The position numbers were made by a program, and so were the translations under genes. This document shows, piece by piece, positions 60,431 to 64,000 of a stretch of 64,000 nucleotides of DNA. The DNA lies in NCBI RefSeq assembly GCF_947179165.1, contig NC_077237.1, positions 63,471,523-63,535,522 of the forward strand. Direction: 5' to 3'. Under the pieces are notes generated by a model that saw only the letters and a program-made list of their open reading frames with translations, was not told where the DNA came from and ran no database searches. Source of the DNA: Solanum dulcamara (taxonomy: Eukaryota; Streptophyta; Magnoliopsida; Solanales; Solanaceae). How positions within the stretch are numbered: the first letter of the stretch is position 1; the number at the start of each line of letters is the position of its first letter.

Positions 60431-61407
60431 GAAGAAGGTAAGAAAGAATTGGTTAAGGATGTTTATAGATTGACATGTTTAGGTGTGCGGTTGGTTGACT
60501 CCAATGATAGAGGTTTTCTTATTTATAATGGTTTAAAATGTTCTCTTGGGGCAGATGTTAAAGGAAAACAAGATCAAGATCTGGTGTTGGTTGAATTAAA
60601 GAAGTCGATTGCCGAAAACGCCATTGAGGCTTTCTCCCAAAGGGGGAGATGGTGTAATCTATTATCAAGGTCGGTTGTGTATGCCTAATGTTGATGATTT
60701 AAGAGATTTGATATTGAATGAGGCTCATAGCTCTCGCCATTTGATTCATCCGGGTTCCCCCAAGATATATCGCGATTTAAGGGAAGTATATTGGTAGAAT
60801 GGTATGAAGAAGGACATAGTGGAGTTTGTAGCCAATTGTCCAAATTGCCAATAAGTTAAAGTTGAGAATCAAAGACCGGGAGGCTTAGCCCACATTGAAA
60901 TTCCTACTTGAAACTGGGAAGATATGAATATGGACTTTGTAATGGGTTTTCCTCGTACTAAGAAACAACATGATTTTATTTGGGTTGTTGTAGATCGGAT
61001 GACTAAGTCCTCATTTTCTATCGGTTAAGACTTCTTACGGTGATGAAGACTATGCTAAGTTGTATGTTCGTGAGTTGGTAAGACTTTATGGTATTCTCTT
61101 GTCCATCATATAGGATCGAGGTACTCGATTTACTTCATAATTTTGGAAGTCATTCCAAAAGGGACTTGGTCCAAAGGTTATGTTAAGTATCGCTTTCTCT
61201 TCAAACCGATGGTCAATCAAAAGAACAATCCAAACTTTAGAGGATATGTTAAAAGCATGTGTGATTTACTTTAAAGGGATTTGGGATGAGGACTTTCCAT
61301 TGATTGAGTTTGCCTACAATAATAGTTATCACTCTAGCATCTTAATGGCTCCATTCGAAGCATTGTATGAGAGAAGATGTAGGTACCAGTGGGATGGTTT
61401 TAGGTAG
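60431..61407 (+). pseudogene. Element D, integrase
   Basis: The linker (60431-60640) is open. A one-base shift near 60650 moves to GGDGVIYYQGRLCMPN and the H2C2 finger (HSSRHLIHPG, CPNCQ near 60837). Core: first Asp in MDFVMGFPRTKK is intact (60933-60935), the second in DRGTRF (61114-61116) is intact but preceded by a stop, and the glutamate of QSERT has become lysine (61220-61222). 61180-61407 is the open end with [20 protein letters not shown] and IEFAYNNSYHSSILMAPFEA. Inactive by the Glu to Lys change alone. Confidence 0.9.
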
Positions 61408-61489
61408 GTGAGATGGCCTTGATCGGTCCATGTTTAGTAGTAGATGCTATGAAAAAAGACTTATAAAGTAGAGGTTGAAGATGTCTCAA

Positions 61490-61960
61490 AGTCTTCAAAA
61501 GTCTTATTCGGATGTTAGGAAAAGGAACTTTAATTTGAAGTGAATGATTGGGTCTACTTGAATGTTTCACCCATAAAGGGTGTAAAGCGATTTGGTAAGA
61601 AAGGGAAATTGAGTCCTAGATACGTTGGACCCTATAAGATATTGAGACGTGTTGGAAAGGTGGCTTATTAGTTATATTTTCTTTCGAATTAACTATGGTT
61701 CACCCGTTGTTTGATATATCTATGTTGAGAAAGTTTGTGGGTGAACTAAATTTCATTGTACCATTAGAAGATGTAAGTGTAGAAGAGAATTTGACTTAGA
61801 AGACGTTACTGTGAAAATATTAGGGGACGTTAATAAACAAAGAAGTTGTGTTTGTTAAAGTATTATGGAGGAATCAACAAGTAGAAAGTGCTACTTGGGA
61901 AGTGGAGGAGGATAGGTTAAACTATATCCATACCTTTTCCCTCTACTCAATCCTAATGTA
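61490..61960 (+). pseudogene. Element D, integrase C-terminus and chromodomain-like tail
   Basis: Readable pieces: VKRFGKKGKLSPRYVGPYKILRR-type module near 61580-61655, with an intact G-P-Y, then stops and shifts, and LWRNQQVESATWEVEED near 61865-61912. It is more decayed than the same part of C. Confidence 0.8.
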
Positions 61961-62188
61961 GTAAGTTGTTCCGATCCAAGTTGATTGAGCTCTTACGTAT
62001 TCATTTCCTCCAATGTCATTCATATGCATGCATATTTATAAAAGTCAATTTTTAAAGCCATTTTTTATATTGAGTTGAAGTTTTAATGTTCTATGCATTG
62101 TTAGATGTCATTATTATCATCTTGGGTTGCTAGTCCTTTTTCAATGTCCTTCCTATGATAAGATAATCTCATTTGAGGACGAATATTC

Positions 62189-62203
62189 CCAAAGGGGACA
62201 TAT
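62189..62203 (+). other. Polypurine tract of D
   Basis: CCAAAGGGGACATAT directly before the 3' LTR. Confidence 0.7.
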
Positions 62204-63724
62204 TGTAAGAACCCGGAAGTCGTAAAGTTGGAACCAAGATGAAATTATTCAAAATCTGGACTGGACTCGATATTAAGACTCACCCTACGATTCATAGAAA
62301 TGATTCATACAGGGAGTCTTGGCACTTTCCCAGAGTTATTCTTAGGAGGAGTACTACTACTCGACAGGACGAGTCGTCATCCTATTGATGAGTTGTAAGG
62401 ATGACTCATTTTAAAAGATCAAAGACCTCTATTTGTAGGTTTTCATAACCCTGCAGCATGAGTCATGTTTACGGCTCATAGTCCTTTGGACAAGTCGTAG
62501 ACACAACTCATAAGTGAAGGTTCAGAGACCCTCAAGTCGCAAGTTTCTAAACTTACAGGACAAATGCACTTTATGATTCGTAGCTACGAATATGATTCAT
62601 AGAAACGACTTATATGTAATCTTCAGAGACTCAAATTTAGGCCCTTTTCTCATACCTACAAGATGAGTTGTCTTGACGACTCGTCTTTTTTTCTATGACT
62701 CATTGAGTCATCTCGTAGGGTCAAATTTGAGTTTTAATGAAGGGTATTTATGTCATTTCCTAAGTTTGGTTCAATGAACCTAGACACAATTATGTCTAAG
62801 TTCAAGCCTATATCTACCCAATCTTTTGAAATTTCCCTCATTCTAAATCTTTCTTCTAAATTCTTCTAAGGAAATAACTAAATTCTCTCAAGGATTCTTC
62901 TCCAAGATACAAGCTATTGTTTCAAATTTTCTTCAAGGTTTCTTCTAAATTCTAAGTGATTTCAATCAAGGTATGTGGAGGTAGATCCATGGGTTCCTTT
63001 CACCCATCGAGTGCCAAAGTTTTCTCAAAGTTTTCTTCAATTTTAAGTGTTATTCAACCCTAGTTTTGATGAATTACATTAGGCTATTTCAATTTCATTT
63101 TCAATTGTCATCAATGATTATTCTAAGCATGTTTCTACATAAATTGCATAATTTCAAGTTGAATTATGAATGCCTATGCATAAAGTTACTTTCAATTATG
63201 ATTATGAAGTTAAAGATAATTTTCATGAGTTGATTATGAGTTCAATGATTTTCAAAAAAACGTTTTCATGAATGAAGTTAAAATTATGATTTAATGATGA
63301 AGTTGTGATGATGATCAATTATGATCTAAGAAAGTTATTATGGCGTGATAAGTACAATTCTAATACAATAATATTTAAGATGGTGATAAGGATAATTCTC
63401 ACCAAAGTTATGGACTCCTATGAATCACTGAAGATAATGAGCTACTTCTTAAATGCTTTTAACCTTTGCTCAGGTTCATTATGTTGGTCATGCATCTCAT
63501 GTCATATTGTTCATGTCCTATTACTTGTTCATGCATATCTCACATACTTAGTACCTTTTGTGTGCTAACACATATTTTACCTACATTATCTCATAATGTA
63601 GGGGCGGACGCCGATTATCCGATTCATGTCTAGAGTGATTAGTTTTCTCCTAGAAGTTGGTCAGTCCTTGTATCATCGAAGACATGACTTTATTTTCACA
63701 TTGTTTTATTGACTTTCTTCTTAT
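62204..63724 (+). mobile_element. Element D, 3' LTR, with internal deletion and missing end
   Basis: Matches the 5' LTR from TGTAAGAACCCGG. At about 63450 (GAGCTACTTCTTAAATGC) it skips about 445 bp present in the 5' LTR (about 56249-56693); TTCT is shared at the junction. Similarity ends at TTCTTCTTAT (63724), about 250 bp before the 5' LTR end. The frame at 63305-63568 lies across the deletion and is not supported. Confidence 0.88.
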
Positions 63725-64000
63725 CCTCCTGGTCTTAAGTAACTTAAAAGAAGTTTATCCCTTCTTTCGAAGTCAGACTCTTTGAATTACTATTTTGATA
63801 GTCTTTTCCTAATCACTACCTCTCTCATAGGCAATCAATGAATATGGGAAAGTTCGTAATACGTGCACTCACTCGAAAAGAATTTTGAAATAAGAAATCA
63901 CATAACATGCAAAAATAAATCATGAATATCAATCCTACGTTTGTCTATTCCAGTTAAGTCATTATGGTTCCCACAACCCTAGTTGTGGGACTAGCTATGC
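63725..64000. other. Unidentified sequence after the D 3' LTR
   Basis: It is neither the rest of the D LTR nor the rest of the A LTR, so another rearrangement or insertion starts here. It contains a perfect 9-bp hairpin TCCCACAAC / GTTGTGGGA around CCTA (63969-63990). No gene seen. Confidence 0.5.

Larger units (their letters stand above)
54995..63724 (+). mobile_element. Element D, Ty3/gypsy element inside the A 3' LTR
   Basis: 5' LTR 54995-57216, internal region 57217-62203, 3' LTR from 62204. It is closely related to C in gag and pol and shares the LTR start TGTAAGA with B. The 3' LTR loses similarity after 63724, so the right end and its target duplication are missing. Gag, protease, RT, RNase H, integrase and tail are all recognisable and all mutated. 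Confidence 0.9.

Noticed and set aside
20551..63724. Endogenous pararetrovirus
   Set aside because: LTRs, 5-bp duplications, the order RT-RNase H-integrase and an integrase domain are those of Ty3/gypsy elements; no movement-protein or coat-protein region of plant pararetroviruses is visible.
1..64000. tRNA, rRNA or host protein-coding genes
   Set aside because: No cloverleaf, rRNA segment or exon-intron series could be supported. The only tRNA-related sites are primer-binding sites.

Overview
The window is nuclear DNA of a flowering plant with a large, repeat-rich genome. AT content is high, no bacterial-style genes are present, and there are long terminal repeats (LTRs), Ty3/gypsy polyprotein remnants and MITE-like inverted-repeat ends. 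The LTR and gag-pol types resemble those I associate with Solanaceae; that placement is recognition from memory, not something the sequence proves. I find no intact host gene, tRNA, rRNA or CRISPR array. Almost all open frames are fragments of dead retrotransposons or accidental frames through tandem repeats.

Left part, 1-19026. A non-coding stretch carries three copies of a perfect or near-perfect hairpin (1054-1260). It is followed by two complex minisatellites (1434-2330, 27-bp units; 2410-3310, units of about 47 bp paired into about 94 bp). These run into an LTR-like block starting at 3646 (TG start, TATA box at 4013). The order of subrepeats, short spacer and LTR resembles the 3' end of a Tat/Ogre-type element. 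From 3113 a segment of about 5.3 kb is present three times head to tail (3113-8416, 8417-13722, 13723-19026) with only about ten differences between copies. Each unit holds the end of the second minisatellite, the LTR, an AT-rich middle with a G-rich tract, a MITE-like element and a second MITE. The second MITE's target-site duplication is intact only at the far right edge, so the array breakpoint lies at that MITE boundary.

Middle spacer, 19027-20550. Unique-looking AT-rich DNA with a hairpin-rich patch, including a perfect 15-bp inverted repeat at 20172-20213.

Right part, 20551-63724, is a nest of LTR retrotransposons that can be peeled apart by target-site duplications (TSDs). Element A is the oldest: a Ty3/gypsy element with a 5' LTR at 20551-21958 plus 36140-37028, an internal region at 37029-40704 plus 51532-53169, and a 3' LTR from 53170. 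Its 5' LTR is interrupted by solo LTR B (21959-36134). B is interrupted by E (23817-35738, perfect TSD GTCTC), a long-LTR element with gag traces but no visible pol. The 5' LTR of E contains an antisense 911-bp retroposed sequence with a perfect 15-bp TSD. The pol of A is split by element C (40705-51526, perfect TSD TATAT), whose 5' LTR holds a 3315-bp solo LTR F (40992-44306, perfect TSD AGATG). The 3' LTR of A is cut by element D (54995-63724), which is related to C.

A, C and D all use an initiator-Met-tRNA-type primer site and run gag, protease, reverse transcriptase, RNase H, integrase and a C-terminal chromodomain-like module on the + strand. All are dead, with stops, frameshifts and lost catalytic residues. 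In C, an in-frame deletion has fused RNase H to the integrase tail. The most unusual signals are the recent 5.3-kb triplication, the arrays of short self-complementary words in the LTRs, the ABRE/G-box cluster before the TATA box of F, and the retroposed insert inside E.
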